Shown here piece by piece: positions 25,491 to 39,031 of a stretch of 64,000 nucleotides of DNA. Numbering within the stretch: position 1 is the first letter of the stretch; the number at the start of each line of letters is the position of its first letter. The notes beneath the pieces are model-generated. The model had not been told where the DNA came from and did no database searches. It worked only from the letters and a program-made list of their open reading frames with translations. A program made the translations under genes and the position numbers. This DNA comes from Marchantia polymorpha subsp. ruderalis (Eukaryota > Streptophyta > Marchantiopsida > Marchantiales > Marchantiaceae), in assembly GCA_037833965.1 (NCBI GenBank), contig AP031356.1, forward strand, positions 2,254,501-2,318,500, given 5' to 3'.

Positions 25491-28400
25491 TTGAAGAAAT
25501 CATGAAAGATTTTTGTCAAGTTCCGTATGTTTCGAATTTTGTTTTGAAAATATTCCTTATTTTGTTGAGAAACAGAACATAAAGAATCCGCCCTATATAG
25601 AGAGTCCTGTTTATTATATATATTTTTAAATATTTTATAGTATTTAAAGAATTTTTTTTCAAATAAATCACATGATTAAAAGATTATATCATAAATTATC
25701 ATAATTTCAATTATATTATAATAAAATACGTCAATATTATGTTGCAAAATAACATCAAATTCACATTCTTAAATATAAAGTTCTTTAATGTGTAGTTTTA
25801 TATAGATAATAATAAATAAAAAATCATATTTCTCATCATTTTGTAAAACTCATGTTACGATGTTTTGTATTTTAGGGTGAGAAGAATAATGTACTTTGAA
25901 TAAGAAACTACAAAATTTTGTTGCTAGATTTTAGATATATATTTATTTTTTAAGATTATGTTTTCAAACATTGATTTGTATTTTTTTAAAGCAATTTTGA
26001 CTTTTTTAGTACAATTGTTTTAAAAAAAATTCGCCAAGAAGAAATTAGAAACAAAGTCTTATGTAGATTTTAATTTTTTCTTTACGATAAAATTCAAATT
26101 TTCAATATAGTTAAGACAAAACAATGCAGTTAAACAATATAGTCTTAATATAATTGAAATTTATAAGATCTATATTGGAATAATAATTTCTTCACTTTTT
26201 ATTTAAAATATCATTTGTTAACATATATAATTTTGATTATAGATTGAATTTCAAATTATTTTAGATATTTAAGCAAATATATTGTGAAAACTATTGAATT
26301 TGTTTTTCTATTGTGAAAAATTACAAAATGTAATGTTTGATATAATTTTCGTCTATGTTTTATCTGAAACATGTGTAAATAAATGATTATTAAAACTCGC
26401 ATATTATAAAAGTTACTATTTTTTCAATACCTAAATTGAAATATTTTATATGTTATTATGTAGATCTTATGAATTAAAATCTTATACTTTGAGCATGAAG
26501 ATCAACATTTTAATATATTATGTATATACAATGACAACATTCATCTGACATAGGGTAAAAGAAAAGAATAATATTTGTAAAAATATAAAAACTATTTATT
26601 ATTATTATTTATTAATCTATTTTTATGTTAGTAATTACAACATTCTCAATATAATATTTGACAATAGATTAATTAAAGATTTTTGAAGTGAGTGTTCATC
26701 TTTAAATCTATGTGCCATCACATTTCATTTATTTGTATTTGAGTGTTAAAATTACATAAATCAAAATTTGCAACATTTGATGTTAAAATTTATAATTTTT
26801 GCCCAAACTTCATAATTGAATTGACATTTTTATAGAAAAAATTCAAAAATTGTATATACAAAAAATAGATCACTTTTCTAAACATTTATATAATTATATG
26901 AAAACTAGATAAAAAATTTGAAAAATAATTTGTGTTTTTAAATAAAGAAGATATGTCTAATTACTTATTGAATAAATCTCATATTTAAGATAATATTGAT
27001 AAAATTAATAAGATGATAATATTTGTAATTAAATAAAAAAAAATTTACTTTTTAAACGCTAAAATTATGATATGTGAATTGTTAATGTTATTGAATTAAT
27101 GAAATATTTACTTATTATTTCATAATAAAATTTTAATTTTATATAATGCAATAAATGGATTATAAACATAAAGAAAATAATTGTGAACATCAGACTGAAA
27201 ATATTATTTGTTAATATAATTAATATTAATTTTTTGATAATTATGAAAAAATTACAAGAAAATATATTGATAAACAATCAATGTTTAAAAAATATTATTA
27301 TATAAAAATAAATAATTAAAATTTTATTTGACTCAACTTTTCCACTAAAATTATATATATTACATCACAATAAACTGCTTATTACTAATGAGTTGAAAAA
27401 AAAATTATAAAATAATTAAATCTTAACACAACGATGATTATATTTTTATTTTATCATAACGTAGTTTCATTAAAATATAAATTATGGCAAAAAATATATA
27501 TTTGAGACTTCACTGCAACTACAGCGTTATAAATTACATATATCCATTGCGCAATGTATTCAATCCACTGATTTGTAGCTAGGAATTTGTGCAAGTTTGT
27601 GTTGGTTCATTTTTCTTTTTTATAAGTGATATAATTTTGTATGATAAATTATAATTTTATGTTATTATTGATCACAGTGTAGGAATAATAATGATTACAA
27701 TGTAGTTAACAACTTTTTTAGTATATTAGTCTTGAAGCATTCAAAATCTTAAATTCAAGAGATAATATATTAGTGCACTTAAAATATTATATAAAATCTA
27801 TTTCAATTATAAATTTAAATTGATTGTTTACTATATTATATTATTTTTCAAATAATTTAACATTTTAAAATTAATAATTCTCCATTCTTATTCTCTAAAC
27901 ACGTTCTTACTATGTGCCCTCTCATTGTTATAAAGTAAAACAACAAAGTGTGAGTCATTAGAATAACAAGAAAGATATGAAAATCTCATTAAATAGTGCA
28001 TACAAATAGCCAAAAAAAGTTACATGGGATACACTCTAGAACATCACAATGTACTAGTAGAATAAATATGTACTAACCGTGTATATAATTCTTCAATCAA
28101 TATATCTATTCGAATTAGAATAATCTATCGTAAGTATTGCTAAAAAAATTTAATACCAAGTGTTCTCTGCATCATCATGATATTAAAAAATTAAATCAAG
28201 TAATATGTACTACAAAATACAACAGGGTATGATTCATACTCACTCATACATTTTAATTTGTTTAAATTTACTTATAAAATAATTTTTACAACTTGTAATG
28301 TTAATGTAAAAAGTATAAAAAATGTAATAGTAAAAAGTAAAAAATGTTTTTATTTTTAAATATTAATATTTATTTGAGTTGATTAAAAAAATCATTTATT

Positions 28401-30760
28401 GATGATATTTTTATAGTTTCTTTTGCTTGCTTCTTATTCGCCTCCACAATTTTAGGCGCCTTCTACATCAAGGTTTTGCATTGAATGCCATTTGCTCGAG
28501 CATTTCTTCTTCAGTATAAGCTACTACATCCTGTATCAGCAAGTCCTGTAAATCATTATAATAATATTATTTAGTCAACTCAAGAAAATATTTAAATTTT
28601 TCATTATTTATATTTTCAAACAAATATTACTACTTTTTAGACTAACAATATTAATTAATTGTACTCAAGATTAACATTGATTTTATACATCTGCATACAT
28701 ACCAATGTTATTATCCTTTAAATTTAAGCAGAAAAGTTAATTTATTTTTCATATTTTTGTATATGGATATTAAATTAAAAATATGAAAACTTTTTGTGTA
28801 AATATTTATACTGTTATTCAAATTTTAATGTACAATATAATATTTTTTTAATTAATATTTATGGTCAAACACAAAAAAATAATTTATAATAATTTTATTT
28901 ATTATAATGTCACAAAAAAAATTCAAGATTTTTTTCTATTAAAAAAAGTGTATGAATATATTTTGGTATGTTGTAAAAATTATAACATAAATCAAAGTCA
29001 CGATAAGCAAAAAAATACTCATCATCATTGAAAGTGATTAAAAAATTAACCTGAAGTTGATATATTGAATAAATATGGTATTTTAATGATATGTGCATAG
29101 CATGAAAGTCAAATTTTATATTTATAAGACTTATAAATAATTATGCTGTAAACAATGTGAGATGAAATAAAAGTGTTGTGCCCAATATATCAAAATTTAT
29201 ATAATAATGGCAAACTTGACATTTGTCATAATCTATGGAACAATACTACATTTGAGTCAATGAATAAATTTGAATTTAAAATGTAATTAATAATATATAT
29301 TTAATATTAATTTTGAATATTTATATATGATAGTAATTTTATTATATTTTGGTAGTTTTTAATAAATTTTCCACATATTACTATGATTTATGTTACTTAC
29401 TTTCATCAAAATGCTTGCTTTCAACTCACTTGGTATCATAATGAACTTATCAGCACAAAAAACTATTTACTTTGACTGCCTAAGTTTATTTTCATGGTTA
29501 ATGTATTTTTTATTGAAAAATATTCCATAATTTCATTATGACTCTTGCCAAAAAAAATTTCAACTCATTCATTGCCAATGTGAATTTTTGAGCGTGGCGA
29601 ACTATTATTTTCCAATATAAAGACAATATAAATTTTAATTTGTTGATTTTCTACTTTAAAATTTATTGAATAGGTTTAATTATTATTTATATTTAAAATT
29701 ATATTATTTAAAATATTATTGAAAAAAATTAAAACTATAAATTGTAAAGTTATTAAAAAAAAGAAGATTATTTTTCAATTAAATTTTTTAATAATTTTAT
29801 TTTATGAACATATATTATGAAAAAATAGTTTTCTTAGACAAAAAATAAAATTTTGATTTATAATATCTAAATTTTGATTTGGTTATATTTTAGTCATTTT
29901 TTTGAAATTTATTTTTAAAATAAATGTAGATTATATGAAAAAGTCTTCATGATTTTAGATAAAATTTAACTGTGCGTAAAAAATAAGTTGAATTATTTAA
30001 AAAAAAGTTAGTTTTGTGTGGATTTGATATATATATATTTTTCTACTATAACTTAAAAATTATGAATTAAATTTTTAATGTTGTTAGCTAATTTGCATTT
30101 AAAATTATATTTAATTTATTTCATTTTTATTATTTTGAAAATAATAAAATAAACTTTAATTTAATTGAAAATTTTAAATACTAAATGAAAGCTACAATTT
30201 TGAATTTTCTCATCAAAATTGGAAATTGCATCATAATTTGTGATCTCAGCATGTAATTTGCTACAAATTTATATCAAGTTTTCCATTTTAAAGCATGGTA
30301 GTTTCATTTGTTATATATTATTTTTAGTCCAACTTCATGTAAGACATGTTGTACACTAAACTATGTTGATGAGTTAATGCGATTGTTATGTGTTTCTATC
30401 CATGCATATTTTCTCCTTACATACCATTTCTTCATTTATATATGTTCACAGTCACTCTCATTTATACATGATCAATCATAACATTATATCAAAGTTTCAA
30501 CCAATATTAATGAGAGACAAATATTCCATGTCATAGTATTGAAAAATATATAAACATTGCAATTTCCACAGCGATACTACTGGACTTATCAATAAGTATG
30601 CATGAACATGCAGAACAAAGACTTCGTTGCCAAATGGATACAAAACCATTGTAAAATCTCATCAAAACTTCTAAGAAATAGAATTAACAAATAAATCAAG
30701 TGCTGGCACTGATAATATGACAATCTAAGAAAAGTTTTATAATAATTTTAGATGAGAGCA
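25491..30760. other. AT-rich desert, one coding-like patch
   Basis: About 5 kb of very A/T-rich DNA with no usable open frame. One patch at about 28430-28550 has normal composition. On the minus strand it reads as an acidic segment (DLLIQDVVAYTEEEMLEQM) flanked by A/T-rich DNA, which looks like a captured or decayed exon. I could not assign it. Nothing else was recognised. Confidence 0.55.
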
Positions 30761-31560
30761 AGAGGATCTGAACTCAAGAGTGATGCAAGCATGGCTCATT
30801 GCACTTGTTTTGACTCAATTAGTGCATGACATCTTGATGTATACCAACTTTAATGATTTGGTCAAATCAAGCAATGGTGGTCGGAAGACAACCCGAGCAT
30901 TTGCGCTCTTCCAATTAAGGAATCCAGAATACTTTGGATCAAATTTAGCTCGGCCTATGTTGTCACTTTCTCCCACATGTGAGACACTATCTCTTCGGGA
31001 CTCGAATGCGAGAAGCAATGATTGAGCAAAACGATTTCATAGTGCGGAGCGGAGACGAGAGGGTTTTAAACATGGGAGACATTCATTGCGTTTTGGTACG
31101 AGTCCGCGGAGGGATGAACAAATTTTGTCAAGGAATGCATGATGCGGAGACGACTTCAAGTCGTTCTCCTTTACAAGGCTCGCTCGAGGCCACTCGAACG
31201 TACGAAATTCAAATCGGACCGTGCACATCTTGAAACCGCTGCAAGAATTTTTTACAGCGGAGCGAAGTAGATATACGAGGAGTGAGTGGTATAGCGGCTG
31301 CTGCGGCTCTTCTTTGATCATTATGCTTGCTACAAGATATTGACATGTCTCCCATCATAATATGGACGAGATGCAGTCGGTGAGAAAAAAATGTCCGTAT
31401 CCGAGAGTTATAAGCTTCGTACAAATACTGTCCAATATACGACCGTGGGTCTGTGAGCAATGAGATACACCGTTCCATCTCACACATACCTCACACTTTA
31501 CTCCAAAATCACACTTCAGAATTCAGGCAATTTCATCGGCCTCGAACATTTGTGGGTAAC
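30761..31560. other. Normal-composition patch in AT desert
   Basis: About 800 bp of mixed composition with several overlapping open frames (60-94 codons) on both strands and no recognised family. It holds a bulged hairpin at 31146-31169 (GGAGACGACTT against AAGTCGTTCTCC). It is probably a fossil insertion. No element ends were identified. Confidence 0.3.
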
Positions 31561-33124
31561 ATACTTTTTAAATTACATTTTGTGTATTGACAAATTTACA
31601 ATGATCTACAATTAATCAAATTGAGTCATGTTCTTTGGGCATGAGCAATGCTAATTCAAGAATTTCCGTGATGGGTCCAGTTAACATGACTTTACTCTAA
31701 GGAGGAATGGATAGCTTTTGATTTTCTTTGCACAAGAAGTAAATGATTGTCACAAGGCATCTGTATATGTATACTCACTATTAAGAGCATCGGTTGTTGC
31801 AGTTGCAATGCATGTGAGTATCTTTATTTGACCTTCAGTCTTTGTCCAAATTGATGGATTTGTAAATGCAATGTGTGACTTGGGTCAAGTTTACTTACAT
31901 CTGGATTGAAATTATGGAATTAATTTAGCATAGTTGAGGATACAAATCATAGAACTGGCATTGTTTCGAATTTGAATTTGTGATTTGTCATACTTTTGCC
32001 TGGTCCGGTAGAGTGATAAACTAAAGCATCTTCAAATATATGAAAATGCATGAAGTTTGAGCTTTTTTTATTTATTTTGTAAAATTTGGGTTCCATCTTG
32101 AATATGATAGTAACAAAGTGCAAGAAACCAAGTTAGTTTTTATGTCATGGATATTACTCTCTTTAGCATTGTATATATCTTATTCTAGACATTTGTTCAT
32201 CATTTACTCCGCTGATGTCATATAGTTACCCAAAGAAGTATATGATAACACATATTTTTAATTTGAGAGTATGTGTGTTGTCAAATGCTTCCATTAATAG
32301 TTCATATGACGGTGATATTTTAGTTAAAGATGGGTTGTATTTCATGTGAGTCAACATATAGAATATGATTGAAAGCCTTGGAGAATTAAGTTGTTCATTA
32401 TGCTTCAAATGCTTTCAAAAATCCAGTAACTTAGATATTTTGATATACACAAGATGCAAAAAGAATAAAAAATTAACACAATTTTTCTGTCAAATAAAGA
32501 GATTGATTGTTTTAGATGGAACAAAATATATTATGATTAAAAAGAATTTTGTATGCTGTTTGATTTCATTTTTATCAACATTTTATTTTCAATTTTGGAG
32601 ATCATAAATATAATTTATACATAACATAAATCTATGTTATGTTTCAAACAGTCAACTTTCTAGAACTGGGTTTCATTTCAAATTGCTTGACTTTGCGATT
32701 TAAGACTTGACCGTGTAATTTTGCTTCAATCTCAATGTTGTTAATCTTCACTTGCAAATTGTGTTGTCTTATGAGTTCATTTTGTATTTTTTACTACATT
32801 TGTATCTAGACTTGTTTTTAAAGTATTGATCTTAAAAATTAAAATGAAAATTAGTATTTCAAATAATATAACTGGAAATCTTATTTTCATTCGGCTTTTT
32901 CAAAATTGTGATGATTATGATTTAATAAGATAAAATCTCTTATTAAGTATATGATAGCCAAATAGTGTATACACAAGTATTTTCTAAAAAATGATAGAAA
33001 ATATGTATCTTTTGAGTAAAATACACATTTTTTAACAACTAATTAATTTAAATAAAAAAATAAAATTTAATGAGATATTGTAAAATTTATATATACATTT
33101 AATTTTTATAAAGAAAAAATAAAC
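31561..33124. other. AT-rich desert, no gene seen
   Basis: A/T-rich with short low-complexity frames only. No feature was recognised. Confidence 0.6.
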
Positions 33125-33312
33125 ATTTGCCAGGGGACCATGCACCCCCTAACATTCGATAAGATTCAATATCTGTACCATGTCTCAAAATCAAACTCCA
33201 AACACAAGATAGAAAAAACATTTGTTGAACATTATTTGTTAAATTGTTTTTGCCTTGCGGGGCCAAATAAAAAGTATGGTCCTCCTGGCCTTAGATACTG
33301 GCTCCGCCATTG
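33125..33312 (-). mobile_element. Possible hAT-type terminal fragment
   Basis: Read on the minus strand from 33312, the patch begins CAATGGCGGAGCCAG. This closely matches the CAGTGGCGGAGCCAG-type terminal sequence common at the ends of plant hAT-like elements. GC-richer sequence follows (GGCCCCGCAAGGC, then GGGGTGCATGGTCCCC) before A/T-rich DNA resumes. No opposite end, target-site duplication or transposase is attached, so it would be a solo remnant. The match is from memory. Confidence 0.35.
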
Positions 33313-34680
33313 TTAATCATCATATCAAAATCATTACAATTGATTCACTTTCATAATTTTGATTGTGTGATACGAATTGTAACTACTAATTTGGTTCAAA
33401 TATTATTGCTTCTAAAAGAATACTTAAATATTTACAAATATCCTAAAACTTATGAAATATTTTTTAATGCATAGTTAGATCTTATTTTTACTTTTTAACT
33501 TTGAAATCAGATGGACAAATTTCAAATTGTTGAAATTATATAAAATTGTTGGACTCATGTATAGCTTGTTTTATGAAGATGTGTCCTTGTTACAGCGTTT
33601 GAGAATATGATATAAATGAGTTGAAATAGATATCATATTGATCAAAACTTGTGTATTATGAGAATTAGTCAATATCAACTTTTACATTAGATGAAATTAT
33701 ATTTTGTCTCTAACTTGTACAACATTTTTGATCAATAGCTTAAAAACTATCTTAAGATATAATATTAAAAATATATGTTTAATTTTAAATGATCAAAATC
33801 ATAGTTTTAATAAAAAATCTGTACAAGGTTATAATGTAAACTAGATAATTCAATTATCTTATATGCTAAAAATATATTTGACAGTATATTTCTATTTTTA
33901 TCTAGTTTCATCTAAAATATATGGAATTTTTTTATAGTTATCTGATTACAAATATTGCTACATGTTTTGAATAGTAAACATTAAATTCAAATTCAAATAT
34001 AATTATATATATATATATATATATATATCTGTCTATGAATTTAATGTTTAATATTCAAAACACGAAGCAATAGATCACATTGAATCAAGTGAAAACATAG
34101 ATTGTTATATGCTTTCATTGTTGAATTGGGCTTGAAAAGATAAAAAATAAAGTATGAAAATTTATAATTGAAAAAAAATGTATAAATTTTGTGACTTTAA
34201 TTGTTATCATCTGATCATCTATAAATTTATTTGTATAATTTATGAAAAAGATTTTTTTTTTAAAGTAAGTGTGTATGTTTTTCTTGTCTAAATATGTTGG
34301 TTGTGTAAAAATCAAACATCATGTGGAGACAATAATTTGTTATATACATGAGTGTGTGCAATGTTTCATCAAATTCATTAATGTGAAAATATCTAATGTA
34401 TGGCAAAATCTATTATAAAATAATGCCTCCATCATATAAAGGTATAGCATTGAGCCAAATAACATATATGACTACATTCACATTAAAGGATGCAATAACA
34501 TTTAATTTTACTTTATTTTGACAGATTACGAATTACAGTTTCATTGCAACAATATTGAAATTAACCATCATTGCCTATTTTCCTTTTTTTGAGAAATCTT
34601 GAATTTTCTGTTCTTCAAGTTATATGAGATTTCAATCATATGGACTTAGTGATTTCCTTAGAGTTTCTATAAGTATGGGG
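33313..34680. other. AT-rich desert with a foldback element
   Basis: A/T-rich DNA containing the foldback at 33953-34072 and its (TA)n loop. No coding signal was recognised. Confidence 0.6.
33953..34072. repeat. Foldback element, ~36-bp arms around (TA)n
   Basis: The left arm from 33953 (TATTGC…) to 33989 pairs with 34036-34072 (…GCAATA) with only about three mismatches. The inner 26 bp (33964-33989 with 34036-34061) has a single mismatch. The loop carries a (TA)n run at about 34000-34028. The form fits a small MITE or foldback element, but no autonomous partner or clear target-site duplication was identified. Confidence 0.7.
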
Positions 34681-36430
34681 CATCCACCGACAGAGCAAAC
34701 TGGCAAACAGGGCGGCAATCTTTATTTAGGTTGGAATTCGGACAACCCGATGTTCGTGATGTGTGTGGCCATCATCTGCTAGGAAACACACAAGCAACAC
34801 TACCATCACAATTCGAGCTCTTTGCTTTACTATAACGTAGTTAAGGCTAACATAGATGCTGGCAGCTGGAAGTGAAGGTTCCACCGAAGATTTGGTATTC
34901 CAGCGCAATTATGTGCAATCTTATCGTTTGCCGGGTCGAGGATTGTGGATCCACTTTCATTCGACAGAGAGTTCATGCTTCGGGTACAAGAAACCGGTTC
35001 GTTCCGTTGAAAAGGCACAGCCGTCCCTCCCTCGCGTGGCAGCATCCTTTGCCCGAATGGCCCATCGGGTCCCTTCCCTGGCCTGACCCGAGCTTCTCGT
35101 CGCTCCTGGGTCCGAATTCCTCGTCGCGCCCCTTTCCGTCGCGATTCCCGGCCCGCCCGCGAATCCTAAATCGAATCGGTCGGCCCAACGTCGTTCCCGA
35201 AGCCGACGGTTCCGGTAAACCGCCGAGATCAGTCGCGATCGCGCCGCGCGACGGGTCCACGAGTCACGCGTCGGGGCGGCGAGTGGATTTCGTTCGGTCT
35301 GCCCGGAGATGTCTAGTGGGACAGGCCACGCAGGTCAACACGACCCCCCTTCCCGTAATGACAATAAACTCCAAATTGGGATGGGATGGGATGCGATGGC
35401 TGAACGTAGTGGGACCCACGGAAGTCGAATTGCGAGCCTTGTCGCGACGCTCTGACCTAAGGATTGCGATCGGAGCCAAAGCCGGGGCTAAACTTCGCGA
35501 TCCTCCGAAGATCGGATCCTCGCAAGGAGCTTCGGCTGTGGCCATTCCTCCGTCTTCCCGCGCTTTCTCTTCTCGTTCTGTCCGTCCGACAGAGGACGAA
35601 GTTCCAGCGGAGAAGAAAGTCCTCGATGTCATCGGTTACGTGGCGACCGGCGACCGGCTACCGGCTACCGCTCACGTCCTGACACACGGGAGCAAGGCCT
35701 GAACTTGCGTCGGAGAAGATAGAACGCAATCCCACCACGAGCGCCGACGATTCAGCGGTCCTCCAAACTGGCCGAGCTCTGATACTCCAGATGTCTGTCT
35801 CACAAGGGCTTAGCGCGTTTGTCAGAGTTGCCCGCGAAGCCTTATCGAAGCTTCTTCGCTATCTTTGGAGACGGAGACGGAGGCATTACAGCAGAACACA
35901 ACAGGCTTCAATAGAAGATGAGAAGACGATACGAAAGATGGACACTTCGTTGACAGATCTGATTCTCTCTCTCTCTCTCTCCCTCTCTCTCGCTCGCTGC
36001 GATGGACTCGCTGAAATCGGGCTGCAGGGCGTGAGGATTCTCTGTCCGTCTCTGTCTCTGCCGCCGCCTCCTGCTCCCTTGTCACAACACGTACAGTCGA
36101 GGTTCGTGGAAATTCGTAGCTGTCATCCCCGCCCCGGAAGGTTTTGTCACTCTCGCACTACATTACATCCAACAAATAGGCAATCCAGCTATGCGCATGT
36201 CATGTCACTCCACCGCCCGAAATTCTGTTGCTTTTCCTTGGCACGTCGGCGAGTTGTGGCTTTGACTCGTCCGCCCCGTCCCATGTTTGGATTGAGGTTG
36301 GGTGCGACTGGCTTCTCTTCGCCTCGTTCATATGACTCCCGACCTGCAATTCGATCTGTCATTAGCTGCGAATGAGCCCGGGGAATTCACACGCTCTGTC
36401 CTGTGACATTGTCCATATGAAGAGGACCAT
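34681..36430. other. GC-rich island without assigned gene
   Basis: There is an abrupt change from A/T-rich to GC-rich DNA. A plus-strand frame is open from about 34872 to 35702 (first ATG near 34911). Frames on the opposite strand are open too, so this may only reflect scarce stop codons. Its translation is rich in R/S/P and has no recognised domain. A (CT)n tract lies at 35963-35995. The block resembles a promoter or leader island, or the first exon of a gene I could not reconstruct. Confidence 0.3.
35963..35995. repeat. (CT)n microsatellite
   Basis: A dinucleotide CT run with two interruptions. Confidence 0.85.
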
Positions 36431-38740
36431 GATGTGTTCACTCAAGCGCCCGAAGCGAGAAGGAACATTCCAGCTTCACGGAGGCAGTGAAAGGCCAAAG
36501 TAGAGCATAGCGTGAGGAGAGGGAGTCCGAGGGAAACAAAAGTGTGCATCTCAACACGGGCGACAAAATAGTGCTGCATCAAAAAAGTCAAAGCCAGAGT
36601 CAAAAGCGTCTAGTGACAACACGCCTGCGAGAGTAAAACGTCAGATCGAGACGGAAATGGCGACGAAATTGTCCACCCAGTTGCGCTTACTATAACTATT
36701 ATGGGCAGACGTCAACCGAGTCATGGACAGCGACTTAGCAAGTGGTCTGCAGAATGCCAGATGATTGTCATTGGGATCCCACCATCTGATCGCTAAGGCC
36801 GAATAGATCCAAAGCCACAAAATTCAACGAGACGGGGTTTAGGCAAAGTTGCCCAAAATATGTACAGGACACTCCCCAGTCCATAGCCCTCGAGACACTC
36901 ACAAAGCTCATTGATCCCTTCCGTCCCCGTGAGGATTGAGTGCTCGAAACCGAATTCAGCATTGACGGTCAGATCCGTCGTTTTCGTTAGGGCCCCATTA
37001 TCCAGTTCTTCTTACTAGTCCCAACCTGATATTACTTACCAGTGTACCTTCAACGCGCAGGACTCGTAAACTTCGAGGTCATGATGGCAGATCAGAAAAG
37101 GGCCGTAGTGGATCAGGTATTATCTATTTTCCGACTCCTTCGTCCAAGCATGTCACCAAATGCTCGGATAATTTACACCTTTCGCGTAAGAAGTATGCTC
37201 CCTCACACGAAAGTCCTTCTCAAAGATGTAATCTTCGATTTGCACCCTCGGAGAGATACAAAAGATTACAAAAGATAAAAGCGATTTAGATTCTTGGTGG
37301 GGAATCTAATTAGAAAGCAGCAAACGAGAGCCAACGCCCGACGGATCTCTTTGGCGAAGGACAAACCAGCCCCAGTTGTAAAATCAGCCCGAATATATCA
37401 AAAGTTGTGAAGTATGACAACTTTTACGAGTCCAACATCTGCCCGTCCGGAAGGCATATCCTGGTTGGAATTTCACCAGCAGTCCACGTAGATTGCTGGG
37501 AAATCATAGTAGAATGGGCACCACCCATATGCCTTATGCTGTCGCGGCGGGTCCTAGTACAAGTACCCAAACATGCCTGGATGCGCAACACTGAAACTGC
37601 GAGTAATCACAACTGCTGCAGTTTTCCACTTATGTGTAGAGGAATTATAGCCGACAGCTGGTAACAAGCCATCGCAGAGTCGGCTCGTGGATGACTCCGA
37701 CGAATTCAAGGATCTATGCACCAAAAGAGGAAAAGCACACGGACATCGAACGAAGCATGAAAGCGAAGACACCATGCCAACAAGACGCTCTAAAAGCAGG
37801 CAATCCAGGATTTGGCCCAACGGACAGCCCCTCGTCATACCGGAAAAAGTGGCAAGAAATCATATGACCGCGCATATTCAGAAGTCGATCATTTCAGATC
37901 AAATGAGTTCCTTGCCAACAGCTTGCCAGAACCATGAAACATAAGCCGACTGGTTGAAAAAAGCCAACGCAGCTCTTCTCGGCTGACCTCGTGGGAAGAT
38001 GTGGTTGTAAAAGCTCTGAGCTAACAGCCGCTGGGGTCTGTTTGGAGCACAAAGCATTCTTTCCTGGGACATTGAAGGCTACAGCTAGCAGCGGCCAATT
38101 AAGAGTCAACTCGCATGAGATCCTTTTGGCAAAGCAAGACCGAGACGTAGGGTGAAAGTACGCGAAAGATACTCTTCCTTTTCTCCCTAAAACGAGGGAG
38201 CAGGCTTCCGCAAGAAACATGCTGCGGAAAAGACCGCTAAAACCGAAAGGTGTAAAAGCGTATTACTCGTATGAATTCGTGTTACGCCTATAAATTTGTA
38301 CCCAAAGCTCCTTTGGTAGCTTACTGACTCGACAGACGGAACGATGCTCGTCTATGAAACCAATTTGTTCATTCACACGAAAGACATGTCAATTGATGGC
38401 ATTTGTTAAGCAACAAGGTCATACATAACCTGCCTGGCCGTAATGTACTTTTCGCACGCAGGAATTCAGCCGTCACCAAGATTCTCTGAAATAACGACCT
38501 CACTCACTGCGGCATAGTCGACATGAAGTGAGGAGATGTGAGAAAGAGGTCACAAATATGTCACGAACCCCAATCACGATGTAAGTCCCGACACGACTGA
38601 ATTCTATGAAACTCAGTGCCGACTTGGCGTACTGTATTAGTCAGAAGATTTTCCACCGCTTCAAGGTTAAATGACCAAGATGAGGTTAGATGAGCATCTG
38701 TGCTTAATAGACGTGTCTGATCTAGTACATTCTGCAATTA
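36431..38740. other. Non-coding GC-normal intergenic DNA
   Basis: Open frames are short (up to about 108 codons), overlap on both strands and match no known family. No feature was recognised. Confidence 0.45.
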
Positions 38741-38765
38741 ATCAAGAATCAAGAATCAAGAATCA
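38741..38765 (+). repeat. Heptamer tandem repeat (ATCAAGA)n
   Basis: About 3.5 perfect copies of ATCAAGA, ending about 90 bp before the long foldback at 38855. Confidence 0.85.
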
Positions 38766-38854
38766 ATCCACAATTTAAAGCATACCAGGTATTATTGTCA
38801 ACTCCCGTTAGAAGCTGGGGCTGTCAATCCTCAGTGCTATGCGAAATGAAAAAA

Positions 38855-38951
38855 TTAACGTAGCCTCTTCAATATGTCTGTTCATTTCGTGTGGACTGAG
38901 GTACAACTTAGTCCACACAAAATCAACAAACTACGGAAGAGGCTACGTTAA
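38855..38951. ncRNA. Candidate miRNA precursor hairpin
   Basis: A 97-nt foldback. The 5' arm is 38855-38900, the loop 38901-38906 and the 3' arm 38907-38951. By hand I count 40 pairs (one G·T), five single mismatches (at 38871, 38872, 38878, 38883 and 38888) and one bulge (38875). The base is a perfect 16-bp stem (TTAACGTAGCCTCTTC with 38936-38951). The apical part pairs GTGTGGACTGAG (38889-38900) with 38907-38918. Length, arm complementarity and small scattered mismatches match plant pre-miRNAs. I did not recognise a known miRNA in either arm, and the transcribed strand is unknown because both strands fold. Alternatives are a young inverted duplication of a target gene or a MITE-like foldback. 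Confidence 0.45.
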
Positions 38952-39031
38952 GGTTCGTTACGGATCTTTACCACAATTTGAAGAATTAGTATTCCACTCC
39001 CAACATCATCAACGAGCTCGAAAGGGTAGTC

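Noticed and set aside
34872..35702. 276-codon plus-strand open frame
   Set aside because: It opens with GTG, is R/S/P-rich without any recognised domain, and opposite-strand frames are open over the same GC-rich DNA. Kept only as part of the island.
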